The translations under genes and the position numbers were made by a program. The notes under the pieces are model-generated. The model worked only from the letters and a program-made list of their open reading frames with translations, searched no databases and was not told the origin of the DNA. This document shows, piece after piece, positions 37,804 to 45,562 of a stretch of DNA of 64,000 nucleotides (position 1 is the first letter of the stretch; each line of letters starts with the position of its first letter). The stretch lies in NCBI RefSeq assembly GCF_002312815.1, contig NZ_NKQJ01000001.1, forward strand, positions 124,001-188,000, written 5' to 3'. This stretch comes from Agaribacterium haliotis (GTDB lineage Bacteria; Pseudomonadota; Gammaproteobacteria; Pseudomonadales; Cellvibrionaceae).

Positions 37804-38613
37804 TTATCGCCTATTAAAACGTTTAATGATAATAGACATAAAGAAGCCGAACATAATTAACCTAATCAGAAAGATTACAGTCAAATATGACTTTGGGTAT
37901 GCAGGTAGCTCTAAGACCCCAAGAAATATTTGCGGTGATATTAAAAATGCGTCAACGTATGATTTAACTAAACTTGGGTCCCCAAAACCGATGGTATGAA
38001 TACCTGTAATAAGCAGTAAAACTGCTAAAACAGCGCGACACAACTTCCAGCTAGATTCGCCATTCCCCCAGATTAGATCCAAAAGCTTGAACTCTAACCA
38101 TTCAACGAATGTTTTGACCCGCTTCAGACCTTTGTATTTTTTCCGATAATATGATTCTTTGGATCTCCAAGCCTTATGAAGATGATCTTCAGTTGCCTGT
38201 AATTCAATGCTAATTGCTTTATTAGCGGATTTTGCATCTCCGAGTTGCTGGTAGTTCATACGCAGTGACCGCGCAAATTTAAGCTTTAGATTCTCCGGAC
38301 CAGGGCAACCAACGTCGAGAATGTCACTATCTACATTCGTTTTATCAAAAGATGTATAGTCGAATGTACATCCATTAAAGCTACAGCCTGCAAGATTACT
38401 GTTGATGAACCTGCAACCGGTAAAATCACATTCTTCAAAACTACAGTTCCTTAAGTAAGCGGCATCAAAAATACAGTAACGAAAATCAACACTCTTGAAC
38501 TCCACTTTCAACGCTACTAATCGTTCAAACAATTTATTAATGAACCTCTCATCACGTACCGGAGAATCAAATTTTTTGTCGGATAATCTTTCTCTTCCGC
38601 TATCTTTTAACAT
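37804..38613 (-). CDS. Pentapeptide-repeat protein with two C-terminal membrane helices
   Basis: A 269-residue protein. Residues about 40-95 are pentapeptide repeats (FRYCIFDAAYLRNCSFEECD, then FTGCRFINSNLAGCSFNGCT and FDYTSFDKTN), a right-handed beta solenoid. A basic helical linker follows (HKAWRSKESYYRKKYK). Two hydrophobic segments lie near 190-210 and 235-262. The last part resembles the membrane end of pentapeptide-ion-channel-like proteins. It is the first gene of a three-gene operon with an MNT enzyme; a membrane effector is an inference. Confidence 0.7.
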   Translation of the reverse strand: MLKDSGRERLSDKKFDSPVRDERFINKLFERLVALKVEFKSVDFRYCIFDAAYLRNCSFEECDFTGCRFINSNLAGCSFNGCTFDYTSFDKTNVDSDILDVGCPGPENLKLKFARSLRMNYQQLGDAKSANKAISIELQATEDHLHKAWRSKESYYRKKYKGLKRVKTFVEWLEFKLLDLIWGNGESSWKLCRAVLAVLLLITGIHTIGFGDPSLVKSYVDAFLISPQIFLGVLELPAYPKSYLTVIFLIRLIMFGFFMSIIIKRFNRR

Positions 38614-38812
38614 TCTGTCCTCTTTGGCAGTGATTTAATGTAACCGTCGAGACAACGACATTTTGGTTGATTCAAAAGCAATACCGGAACGGGGCACATC
38701 AACCCTACAGTCCTTTCGAGCCAATAGCGACTGCCCACTAAAGATGGCTGGAAAGTCTGCAAAACTAAAAATAACAAGCGTTAACAACGCTCATCTATTT
38801 TTAATGGGTAAA

Positions 38813-39424
38813 CTAGTTTGGATCTCGAATATTGCTATCAAACTGATTAGAAAAGGTATTCCCTAGGTCATTAGTAAAGAATACTCCTTTAAGATCAGCT
38901 TGCTCGATGGCATTCTTGACCTCCTCTTGACACTGAAGAGACATGAACATGTCGTACTCACAACGAAATAAAGACCAGTTTTTAACCTTTTCTTCATGAA
39001 ATGCAAGACTTTCCAAATCACCCCATTCATTTTTCCGGCTAAGTCGGGAGTCAAGCGCACCGGCTTCTTCAGCCACACGGAGTGGGATGAAAATATAGGC
39101 ATCACCACCTCCTTCATAGCTCACAGGTAGAAATTCTCCGTCAGCCCCAATAATCTTTGACAAAACAGAATAAGCTTTTGGATTTAGAAACATCCGTCCT
39201 TGTAAAATACTTACATCGGGAATAACCAATTTCTCGGCTTGCTTAGATAGGGGCTTAAAACTTACGTGCAGAGTTTCTTTATATACATCCTTATAAGTAC
39301 GAGGGGAGTTCCACATATCAATGCGCAGCTCCATGTCGGACTCGCCAACCAGCTGCGTTATTTGCGCGTCATCCCAAACCAACGAACGATACCGATTAGA
39401 ATCTTGCACTATCGTATATAACAT
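38813..39424 (-). CDS. Imm11/DUF1629-like immunity protein
   Basis: A 203-residue protein directly after the AHH nuclease gene (two-base gap). Features of DUF1629/Imm11 proteins are seen from memory of the family: a middle KPLSKQAEKLVIPDVSIL stretch, FLPVSYEGG, then a YIFIPL strand and a C-terminal ADLKGVFFTND segment. The family protects against nuclease toxins, including AHH-type. Position and order (toxin first) support an immunity role. Confidence 0.65.
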   Translation of the reverse strand: MLYTIVQDSNRYRSLVWDDAQITQLVGESDMELRIDMWNSPRTYKDVYKETLHVSFKPLSKQAEKLVIPDVSILQGRMFLNPKAYSVLSKIIGADGEFLPVSYEGGGDAYIFIPLRVAEEAGALDSRLSRKNEWGDLESLAFHEEKVKNWSLFRCEYDMFMSLQCQEEVKNAIEQADLKGVFFTNDLGNTFSNQFDSNIRDPN

Positions 39425-39426
39425 CT

Positions 39427-40008
39427 TTAGCGTCCCGTTCTAGGCATTACATTAGGTGGCACGCTGCCGGATTGCAGCATAACCCTAGCAAAGCGTAGCG
39501 CATGAATAAGCTGCTCCGACGTTCTAATTAACTGAGGACGAATCCGCGAACTTAACCACTCGTAGTAAGCATTGGTGTGGATACGCCGGTGAGGCACTGC
39601 TTTTCGTAAATGGTTAGGCATATACGCACGATCATCCCAATCTCTAGGGAGCCAACACCCATTGTGGGGATCATCAATTCTCATTTTCACCCATGCCATA
39701 ATGCCCCTAAGAACTATTGCTTCGGGGTGCCCTCCGGAGATGATGGCGTGAGCATCACATCGCTTGGATGGCCGGGCATCCCCCGCCCTAGTTAAGTACC
39801 GGCCAAGACGATCAGATTTATGTGATTCTGCCAACAACTCACCGCGAGACATGGATTCACCGGCGACACGATAGCTATCTAGACGGTCGTAAAGACCTCC
39901 AATAACTCTCAAGCGCGCAAAGTCAGCAACGCCAGGCTTTTCCTTTTTCGCAAAATCCGCAATTAGCCAATCAACTTTGTTTTGAGGTGGCTTGATATCA
40001 GGATACAT
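39427..40008 (-). CDS. AHH-family HNH/Endo VII-fold nuclease toxin
   Basis: A 193-residue protein; the ATG follows GAGGG. The C-terminal ~110 residues show the AHH nuclease pattern: DAHAIISGGHPEA near residue 86, NGCWLPRD near 115, and HRRIHTNAYYEWLSSR near 140 with the second His. The first His of the AHH triad is Ala-His-Ala in place of Ala-His-His. The N-terminal ~75 residues carry no marker of secretion such as PAAR, MIX or Rhs. The neighbouring immunity gene supports a toxin. It may be a cargo effector for a type VI system elsewhere. Confidence 0.7.
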   Translation of the reverse strand: MYPDIKPPQNKVDWLIADFAKKEKPGVADFARLRVIGGLYDRLDSYRVAGESMSRGELLAESHKSDRLGRYLTRAGDARPSKRCDAHAIISGGHPEAIVLRGIMAWVKMRIDDPHNGCWLPRDWDDRAYMPNHLRKAVPHRRIHTNAYYEWLSSRIRPQLIRTSEQLIHALRFARVMLQSGSVPPNVMPRTGR

Positions 40009-40104
40009 CCGTTCGCCCTCTGATAATGAATTATTAATGAAATGCGCCCATTGTCGCAGAATTACTGGTAATACCTCTAAGAAGTCGAGCTTAAAACAAG
40101 CTGA

Positions 40105-40560
40105 TCAGCTCTTACCCGAGTGACCAAATCCCCCCTCTCCTCTTGAACTGAGCTCAAAGTCAGAGACAATTTCAAAGCCCACCTGAACAACCGGTACAAC
40201 AACCATCTGAGCAATTCGATCACCAGGCTGTATCTCAAATGTCTCATGCCCTCTATTCCAGCAGGATACGAAAAGTTGCCCTTGATAGTCTGAATCAATA
40301 AGACCAACAAGGTTGCCAAGAACAATTCCGTGCTTGTGCCCTAAACCTGACCTAGGCAGGATCGTTGCCGCCAAATTCGGATCTGCGATGTGAATTGCGA
40401 TACCGGTAGGTATCAACTCTGTTTGCCCTGGCTCCAGGGTTAAAGGACCTTCCAAGCAAGCCCTGAGATCCACTCCAGCAGAGCCTTCTGTAGCATATGA
40501 TGGCAGGGGTATTTCCTTTCCGATCTTGTCATCTAGTATTTTGACTTCTATTTTTTTCAT
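40105..40560 (-). CDS. dut: Trimeric dUTPase carried by the island
   Basis: This enzyme hydrolyses dUTP to dUMP and pyrophosphate, keeping uracil out of DNA and feeding dTMP synthesis. It is 151 residues, with all five motifs: AGVDLRA (27-34 region), [28 protein letters not shown] and [10 protein letters not shown] at the C terminus. It is very close to E. coli Dut and unrelated in fold to the dimeric dUTPase that the island interrupts. TTAGGA precedes the ATG. It lies 230 bases inside the right end, in the direction of the broken gene, so it may be read from the host promoter. Confidence 0.96.
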   Translation of the reverse strand: MKKIEVKILDDKIGKEIPLPSYATEGSAGVDLRACLEGPLTLEPGQTELIPTGIAIHIADPNLAATILPRSGLGHKHGIVLGNLVGLIDSDYQGQLFVSCWNRGHETFEIQPGDRIAQMVVVPVVQVGFEIVSDFELSSRGEGGFGHSGKS

Positions 40561-40783
40561 TTCCTAAATTCTCTTTTACTAAATTTATCTACGTTTTAAT
40601 TGTGTTTCAGGCTAATGGTCGGCATTATTTCGATGATGCTAGCTAGACGTCAGAAGATAGTACAAATAGTCCAAACCAAAACCGTTAGGTAAATTTGTTA
40701 GTACCAGATTGAAGCTTTTATATGCTCGCAGGGCCTGCTATTACTGGTATTGAAACGTTTAAAGCTTACATATTCACCACATC

Positions 40784-40802
40784 TATATCGCTATAAGTGA
40801 TC
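40784..40802. other. attR: right attachment site of the island
   Basis: Inside the island, TATATCGCTATAA (40784-40796) is the inverted counterpart of the left 13-mer. The core GTGATC follows at 40797-40802 and host dUTPase sequence begins there. Joining right to left end yields two inverted arms around the six-base core, the form of a simple tyrosine-recombinase attP. Confidence 0.85.
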
Positions 40803-40928
40803 GAGCAGCTCGGCGCACTCAACCCAAATCGCGCGGTACCAAGCGTTACCGGCTTCTCTCCACTTTGGGTTGACCTTGCTGTTCATCGCGTCTTGCAGCT
40901 CGAGCATGGTAATTAATTGTTGTTGCAT
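40791..40928 (-). pseudogene. N-terminal fragment of dimeric-type dUTPase
   Basis: The minus strand from ATG 40928 reads 44 native residues, MQQQLITMLELQDAMNSKVN then PKWREAGNAWYRAIWVECAE and LLDH. It then enters the island (one Leu) and stops at TAG (40791-40793). It contains only the first acidic motif (ECAE). The rest of the gene is at 11295-11783. The host promoter beyond 40928 should be intact and points into the island, towards dut. Confidence 0.92.
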
Positions 40929-41068
40929 AGTTGCCCCTTAAATTGAAGGCTGTCATCTTAGCACATAGCGACAGCGGCTCTTTGTGTATACACTGGGCAA
41001 AATTCAGGCAAAATGTAATACAAGTGTCATAGCCCCTAAACAAATTTGTCATTGTCGAGGGCTAGCCT

Positions 41069-41617
41069 TTGTTAAAAACCTATAAGCCGGAACCCAGCAT
41101 GCGCTTACTGCAGAGCATACATCAGGCCGACGTTGACACCTTTACTTGGCTAGCCCGCATGCGGTATCGCGACGCTGCGGTACGTGTTGCGCGCGTAGTA
41201 TCCAGTACCGCAGACGGCCCGCTCTATGTACTCGCGGGCGTGTATTTTATTTTGACGCAACAGTGGCCCATAGCCCAGGTCATGGCCTTGTGTTTTATTG
41301 TTGAGCGCCTGTTTTATAAAGTTTTTAAAACACTGTTTAAACGCAATCGACCGCCCGAAGCCATCCCCGGTTTTAAAAGCGCGGTTAAACCTTCTGACCA
41401 ATTCAGCTTTCCATCTGGCCACACATCGGCGGCATTTATGGTCAGCTGCATTATGGCTTATTTTTTCCCACCGCTGGCCTGGGTTTTATTCCCGTGGGCT
41501 GCGTGTGTTGGCGCCGCGCGGGTTACGCTCGGTGTACACTTTCCAACTGATATCCTCGCCGGAGCCACAATGGGCTCTGCCGTCTTTTACCTGGTAACAA
41601 GCAACATCATCCTATGA
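41069..41617 (+). CDS. PAP2-family membrane phosphatase
   Basis: Up to 182 residues from TTG 41069; ATG 41099 is an alternative. The three PAP2 motifs are present: KTLFKRNRP near residue 86, FPSGHTSAAF near 115 and ARVTLGVHFPTDILAG near 151, between hydrophobic helices. Such enzymes remove phosphate from membrane lipids such as phosphatidate or undecaprenyl pyrophosphate. The stop overlaps the start of a glycosyltransferase gene (ATGA), which suggests a shared role at the envelope. Confidence 0.85.
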   Translation: MLKTYKPEPSMRLLQSIHQADVDTFTWLARMRYRDAAVRVARVVSSTADGPLYVLAGVYFILTQQWPIAQVMALCFIVERLFYKVFKTLFKRNRPPEAIPGFKSAVKPSDQFSFPSGHTSAAFMVSCIMAYFFPPLAWVLFPWAACVGAARVTLGVHFPTDILAGATMGSAVFYLVTSNIIL

Positions 41618-42699
41618 AAATACTTTACGGTGTTCAGGCCACAGGGAATGGCCACATCACGCGTGCGCGGGCAATTAATGCCCACCTAGCCCAAAATGGT
41701 ATTGAAACAGACTTTTTGTTTTCCGGTCGCGAACGCGAACTATTTTTTGATATGGAAGCCTTTGGCGATTGGCGCTGCTGCCAGGGCCTTACCTTTCAGC
41801 ACGAAGCGGGGAAAATTAAACTGCTAAAAACCGCGCAAAAAAACAGCGTGCGTCAGCTGTGGAAGGACATCCGCACGCTCGACTTAAGCAGTTATGATCT
41901 AGTGCTGACTGATTTTGAACCAATCAGCGCGTGGGCGGCAAAACGCCAAGGCAAACTCTGTGTCGGCGTCGGCCATCAATACGCATTTCACCACGAAGTA
42001 CCCAGCCGCGGCCACACGCTCGCCGGCTCTTTGGTGATGAAGCACTTTGCCCCTGCTGACGTTGAGCTCGGCTTGCACTGGCATCATTTTAACGCGCCAA
42101 TTCTGCCGCCCATTGCCGAAACCCACAGCACCGATGCCCCGGTCGACCCAAATAAAATTTTGGTTTATCTAGGTTTTGAAGAACCCGAACACGTCATCAA
42201 CCTGCTAGAACAATTTGAAGACCAGCTGTTTGTATTTTATGGGCCGTTTGCGCAGTACGAAAGCCGCGGGCACATTCAGCTAAAACCGCTGTCACGTGAA
42301 GGCTTTAAAAAAGATCTCGCCACAGCGGGAGGCGTAATTTGCAACGCCGGTTTTGAACTCAGCAGCGAAGCCATACAGCTTGGCAAAAAACTACTTGTCA
42401 AACCGCTACTCGGCCAAATGGAACAGCTCAGCAATGCCGAAGCGCTAAAAGTATTGGGGCTCGGCTCAAGCATGGACACGCTCGACCCCGCTGCCATTCG
42501 CGAGTGGCTCAACCAGCCGGCCGCCAAACCGGTACGTTATCCAGAAGTAGCAAAAGGCATTGTTGAATGGCTGGCCGCAGGCGATTGGCGCAATGAAGAA
42601 AAGCGCCTGCAGTTGATTCGTTCGATGTGGGAAAATACTGACGCCAACGGCGTAGCCTGCTTTGACAATGCACCGCTGCCGCCACTGCAACCGGCCTAG
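41614..42699 (+). CDS. MJ1255/VC2487-family glycosyltransferase-like protein
   Basis: A 361-residue protein with the GT28/MurG-like layout: GVQATGNGHITRARA at the N terminus (glycine-rich acceptor loop) and GGVICNAGFELSSEAIQLG near residue 240 (the donor-sugar loop). It matches the MJ1255/VC2487 group, which has no fully proven substrate. The four-base overlap with the PAP2 gene suggests joint expression and a lipid-linked substrate. Confidence 0.8.
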   Translation: MKILYGVQATGNGHITRARAINAHLAQNGIETDFLFSGRERELFFDMEAFGDWRCCQGLTFQHEAGKIKLLKTAQKNSVRQLWKDIRTLDLSSYDLVLTDFEPISAWAAKRQGKLCVGVGHQYAFHHEVPSRGHTLAGSLVMKHFAPADVELGLHWHHFNAPILPPIAETHSTDAPVDPNKILVYLGFEEPEHVINLLEQFEDQLFVFYGPFAQYESRGHIQLKPLSREGFKKDLATAGGVICNAGFELSSEAIQLGKKLLVKPLLGQMEQLSNAEALKVLGLGSSMDTLDPAAIREWLNQPAAKPVRYPEVAKGIVEWLAAGDWRNEEKRLQLIRSMWENTDANGVACFDNAPLPPLQPA

Positions 42700-42707
42700 A
42701 TAATTAA

Positions 42708-42742
42708 CCGCGGCACTGAATACCTTTTTCAGTGCTGCGGTA
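42708..42742. terminator. Hairpin between the glycosyltransferase and tatD
   Basis: Long arms around GGCACTGAA / TTCAGTGCTGCGGT with one G-T mismatch, between two converging genes. The run of A after it on the plus strand puts a T run before, not after, the hairpin on the minus strand, so it is not a perfect rho-independent site. Confidence 0.45.
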
Positions 42743-42790
42743 AAAAAAACTAGACGACATTCAGCGCGTCAATCCCCTTGGGTGCTTTAT

Positions 42791-43570
42791 TCACGCCGCG
42801 GCGCGATCAAATAAACGGTAAAAATTTTCAGTGCTTGCCTCGGCCAACGCCTGCAGCTCCAGCCCGCGCAAATCGGCGATAAATTGTGCAACCTCGAGCA
42901 CATATTTGGGCTCGTTGGCTTTGCCACGGTGCGGCACCGGGGCTAAATACGGGGAATCCGTTTCAACTAATAAGCGCTCGAGCGGCACTCGCTTGGCGAC
43001 ATCGCGCAGAGCCTCTGCATTTTTGAACGTAACAATGCCGGAAAAGCTGATGTAATAACCGAGCTCAAGAGCCTGCTCAGCCATCGCCCAATCTTCGGTA
43101 AAACAGTGCAGTACTCCCGCTCGCGACGTCGAACCGTATTCGCGAATCAGAGCCAGCGTATCCTGCTTGGCCTCTCGTGTGTGCACAATCACCGGTAAAT
43201 CTAAATCTGCGCCGGCACGCAGGTGATTCGCAAAACTTTGTTTTTGCCAGTCGGCACTGTCTTTGGTGTAGTAATAATCGAGACCGCTCTCACCGAGAGC
43301 CACCACCTTAGAGGCCGCAGCCCACTGCTTTAGTTCGTCGACCCCGACAACGGCCTCGGAGACATCGGACGGATGCACACCGACCGAAGCAAAAATATCG
43401 TCATGTTTGGCGGCAATATCGAGCACCGCCTGTTTATTTGCCTCACTGATGCAGACACAAAGCATGGCGCTGATGCCTCTGGCTCGCGCGGCATTCAAAG
43501 CCTCATCCAGGGCCCCTTCTCGCTCATCGAGCTTAAGCCTGTCCAGGTGGCAATGAGAATCCACTAACAC
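42791..43570 (-). CDS. TatD-family metal-dependent hydrolase
   Basis: A TatD/YcfH-type nuclease-like protein. From GTG 43570 (with AAAGG ahead) it is 259 residues and starts MLVDSHCHLDRL, the usual first metal motif. Further motifs are GESGLDYYY, VIVHTREA and HCF, and VETDSPYLAPVPHRGK near the C terminus. The frame is open to 43621, but the added residues are unlike the family. It is the last gene of the holB-pilZ-tatD stretch, as in Pseudomonas. Confidence 0.88.
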   Translation of the reverse strand: MLVDSHCHLDRLKLDEREGALDEALNAARARGISAMLCVCISEANKQAVLDIAAKHDDIFASVGVHPSDVSEAVVGVDELKQWAAASKVVALGESGLDYYYTKDSADWQKQSFANHLRAGADLDLPVIVHTREAKQDTLALIREYGSTSRAGVLHCFTEDWAMAEQALELGYYISFSGIVTFKNAEALRDVAKRVPLERLLVETDSPYLAPVPHRGKANEPKYVLEVAQFIADLRGLELQALAEASTENFYRLFDRAAA

Positions 43571-43635
43571 GATTACAAACCTTTTTATCGTTAAATATTT
43601 GGCAATTAAAACGCCGGGCAAGAAAGCCCTGGCGG

Positions 43636-43989
43636 CTACATGGTATGAGTTGGTCGCTCAGACTCGAGTGAACCGGCGAGATAGGTTTCGATCTTGCTCG
43701 CGGCCGTATCGTCCTCGCCACTAAATTGAACACCGATGCCCGCTGCGCGGTTGCCCTGGGCACCTTTGGGTGTGATCCATACAACTTTTCCGGCAACCGG
43801 AATTTTCTCGGGCTCGTCCATCAAGCTCAACAGCATAAAGACTTCATCACCCAAACTGTAATTTTTGCTCGTTGGTATAAACAAACCACCGTTGTTGATA
43901 AAGGGCATGTAGGCCGCATACAACACGGCTTTGTCTCTGATCGTCAGAGACAGTATGCCATTGCGCGCACCACCACCTAATCCACTCAT
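43636..43989 (-). CDS. pilZ: PilZ-domain protein of type IV pilus assembly
   Basis: A 117-residue protein starting at ATG 43989, after AGGAA. It is the short, single-domain PilZ that in Pseudomonas and Xanthomonas is needed for type IV pili and does not bind c-di-GMP; the RxxxR motif is not seen. Its place between holB and tatD is the conserved one. It is separated from holB here by 390 bases. Confidence 0.85.
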   Translation of the reverse strand: MSGLGGGARNGILSLTIRDKAVLYAAYMPFINNGGLFIPTSKNYSLGDEVFMLLSLMDEPEKIPVAGKVVWITPKGAQGNRAAGIGVQFSGEDDTAASKIETYLAGSLESERPTHTM

Positions 43990-44379
43990 TGCTGTTCCTG
44001 TATAAAACTGTTCTTTCTGTAAAGTAGTGCTTTTAAGCAAGCTTGTCTAGAGTGCCAAGCGGTATGTGAGCGCAGCTCCCCAAACCGTCGCACGGGCCTT
44101 GTCGCGGCCAGCTAAAAAACGTCCCTTATCGAGCGCAATGCTGTTCATTAAGTGCAAGCTTCCCGGAGCGAAGCTTAAGCGGGCTTTCTTGGGGCGCCGT
44201 AAACCCGTCCATGGGGGCTTCGCCGCCGCATCCGGCAATTGCTCCTGCATTGCCCTAATAAGCTACATCCATGTAGCGACCTTGCGGCAGAGACCCAATC
44301 AAACCCACTTCAGCTTCGCTCCTACCACTTCGTTACATTATTAAGTGAAGAGTGTTGCCCTTGTCGAGCGAGGTTGCAC
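43990..44379. repeat. 390-bp stretch with hairpins, possible dispersed repeat
   Basis: No convincing gene is visible. There are two perfect inverted repeats: AAGCTTC / GAAGCTT (44156-44176) and GCTACAT-CC-ATGTAGC (44262-44277), plus short pyrimidine-rich arms. A gene pair that is normally tight (pilZ-holB) is pushed apart. A 67-codon minus frame (44047-44250) has no ribosome site of note. Confidence 0.35.
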
Positions 44380-45384
44380 TTAGCGGCGCTGCGCCCGCCT
44401 GGCTAGTTGCAACAAACTAAACCAGTCCATAGCCATTTCTTCAAGCTGCAGTTGTTCGTTTAAGTTCGCCGCACCGTGCAACTGCTGCAGGCGCCTGCCG
44501 AGCTTATCGTGTAAGCGAAATAAATAGCCCTGCTCCAACGAGCAAAGCACCGCCGCCAGTGAAGCCAGGTCGGCAGGTATGTGCTCTGCGGCCAACTGTT
44601 GTCGAATCACGCTTTCGATCAAAAACTGCTGCATCTGAATAAGCTCAGAGACATCCTGCCCCTGCCACTTGCCCGCTAGCGCTATCGCACCGAGACGCGC
44701 CTGGCTTAGCTCAAGCAACTGCTGCCACAGTGCCAGCTGCTGCTCGGCCATACCGGCACCGGCCCACGCCAGAGCCTTTAACGGCGCACCGCCGGCCTGA
44801 CGAAGAAACTGACAGGCCTTTGCGCTACCGTGCTCTTCAAGCCAGGCCCGAGCGCTGCTCTCGCTGGGCAGCGCCAAGTTTAAACACTGACAGCGACTGC
44901 GAATGGTCGGCAAAATAGCGTTGCTGCGCGCACTGACAAGAATAAAGACACAGCGCCCCGCAGGCTCTTCAAGGCTCTTTAGCAGTGCATTCGCAGCGTT
45001 AATATTCATCGCCTCAGCCTGCTCAACCAACACCAGCTTTGGCCCGTCGAAGTGCGCGGTCTTGGCAACAAAGTCAACACAGTCGCGCACCTGATCAACC
45101 TTAATTTGACGGGCTCCATCTTCCGGTTTTAGCTGAAAGAAGTCCGGGTGGGAACCGGCGTGCAACAACTCACAACCGCGACAGCGCCCACAGGCGACAT
45201 CATCCAAAGTATTTTGACACAAAAGGTAGCGCGCCATACTTTGGCCGAGCTCCTCTAGCCCCAAACCGTCGACACCACCGAGCAACAAAGCGTGAGGCAA
45301 GCGCCCCGCTGCAATGTTTTGACAAAAACCCTGCCAAAGTTTTTTTTGCCAAGGATAAGGCGGCATTGCCGTCTGTGTAATCAT
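44380..45384 (-). CDS. holB: DNA polymerase III delta-prime subunit
   Basis: A clamp-loader subunit. From ATG 45384 it has 334 residues. The AAA+ domain has a modified P-loop region (ALLLGGVDGLGLEE near residue 32) lacking the catalytic Lys, as in delta-prime. A zinc module CGRCRGCELL lies near residue 65, with VLVEQAEAMNINAANALLKS and LEEP near 100, and SRCQ near 145. The position after tmk in the classical order is as expected, but an inserted rluA-like gene on the other strand separates it from tmk. Confidence 0.9.
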   Translation of the reverse strand: MITQTAMPPYPWQKKLWQGFCQNIAAGRLPHALLLGGVDGLGLEELGQSMARYLLCQNTLDDVACGRCRGCELLHAGSHPDFFQLKPEDGARQIKVDQVRDCVDFVAKTAHFDGPKLVLVEQAEAMNINAANALLKSLEEPAGRCVFILVSARSNAILPTIRSRCQCLNLALPSESSARAWLEEHGSAKACQFLRQAGGAPLKALAWAGAGMAEQQLALWQQLLELSQARLGAIALAGKWQGQDVSELIQMQQFLIESVIRQQLAAEHIPADLASLAAVLCSLEQGYLFRLHDKLGRRLQQLHGAANLNEQLQLEEMAMDWFSLLQLARRAQRR

Positions 45385-45562
45385 TAAAAGCTCTATCGTA
45401 AATATTTGCTTCAAGCTTTATTATGGCGCCAAAGCGCTGCACAAAGCTCGCTACCTAAGGGCTCGTATCGAGGGCTCAGCCCAAATTCAACGAGCCAGTA
45501 TTTCACAGCCACCGTGCATTCCGAGCAACACACTGAGTTATTGTTACGCCGCGTAAGCCCTT

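Larger units (their letters stand above)
11784..40802. mobile_element. 29.0-kb integrative island inserted in a dUTPase gene
   Basis: The boundaries follow from three observations. A dimeric-dUTPase gene is split, with its two parts at 40797-40928 and 11295-11783. The core GTGATC is repeated directly at both junctions. Inverted 13-mers lie just inside each junction. Excision through the core would remove 29,013 bp and restore the gene. Recombinase genes lie beside the left end, as is usual. The cargo is mainly defence (Wadjet, Gabija, several candidate systems), one toxin-immunity pair and a trimeric dUTPase. No conjugation or phage structural genes were seen. Base composition varies along it, so the cargo probably has several origins. 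The recombinase module resembles those of Tn554-like and Gamma-Mobile-Trio islands; that naming is from memory. Confidence 0.9.

Noticed and set aside
11784-40802. Island as prophage or conjugative element
   Set aside because: No capsid, portal, tail, lysis, relaxase or type IV secretion genes are present.
40846-41052. A 68-codon minus-strand frame across the dUTPase start
   Set aside because: It is out of frame with the clear dUTPase N-terminal codons on the same strand and has no ribosome site.
42708-42742. Strong rho-independent terminator
   Set aside because: The hairpin is good, but the T run lies on the wrong side for both genes, so I list it with low confidence only.
44047-44250. A 67-codon minus frame in the pilZ-holB gap
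   Set aside because: No ribosome site and no recognisable family; more likely chance coding in a repeat.
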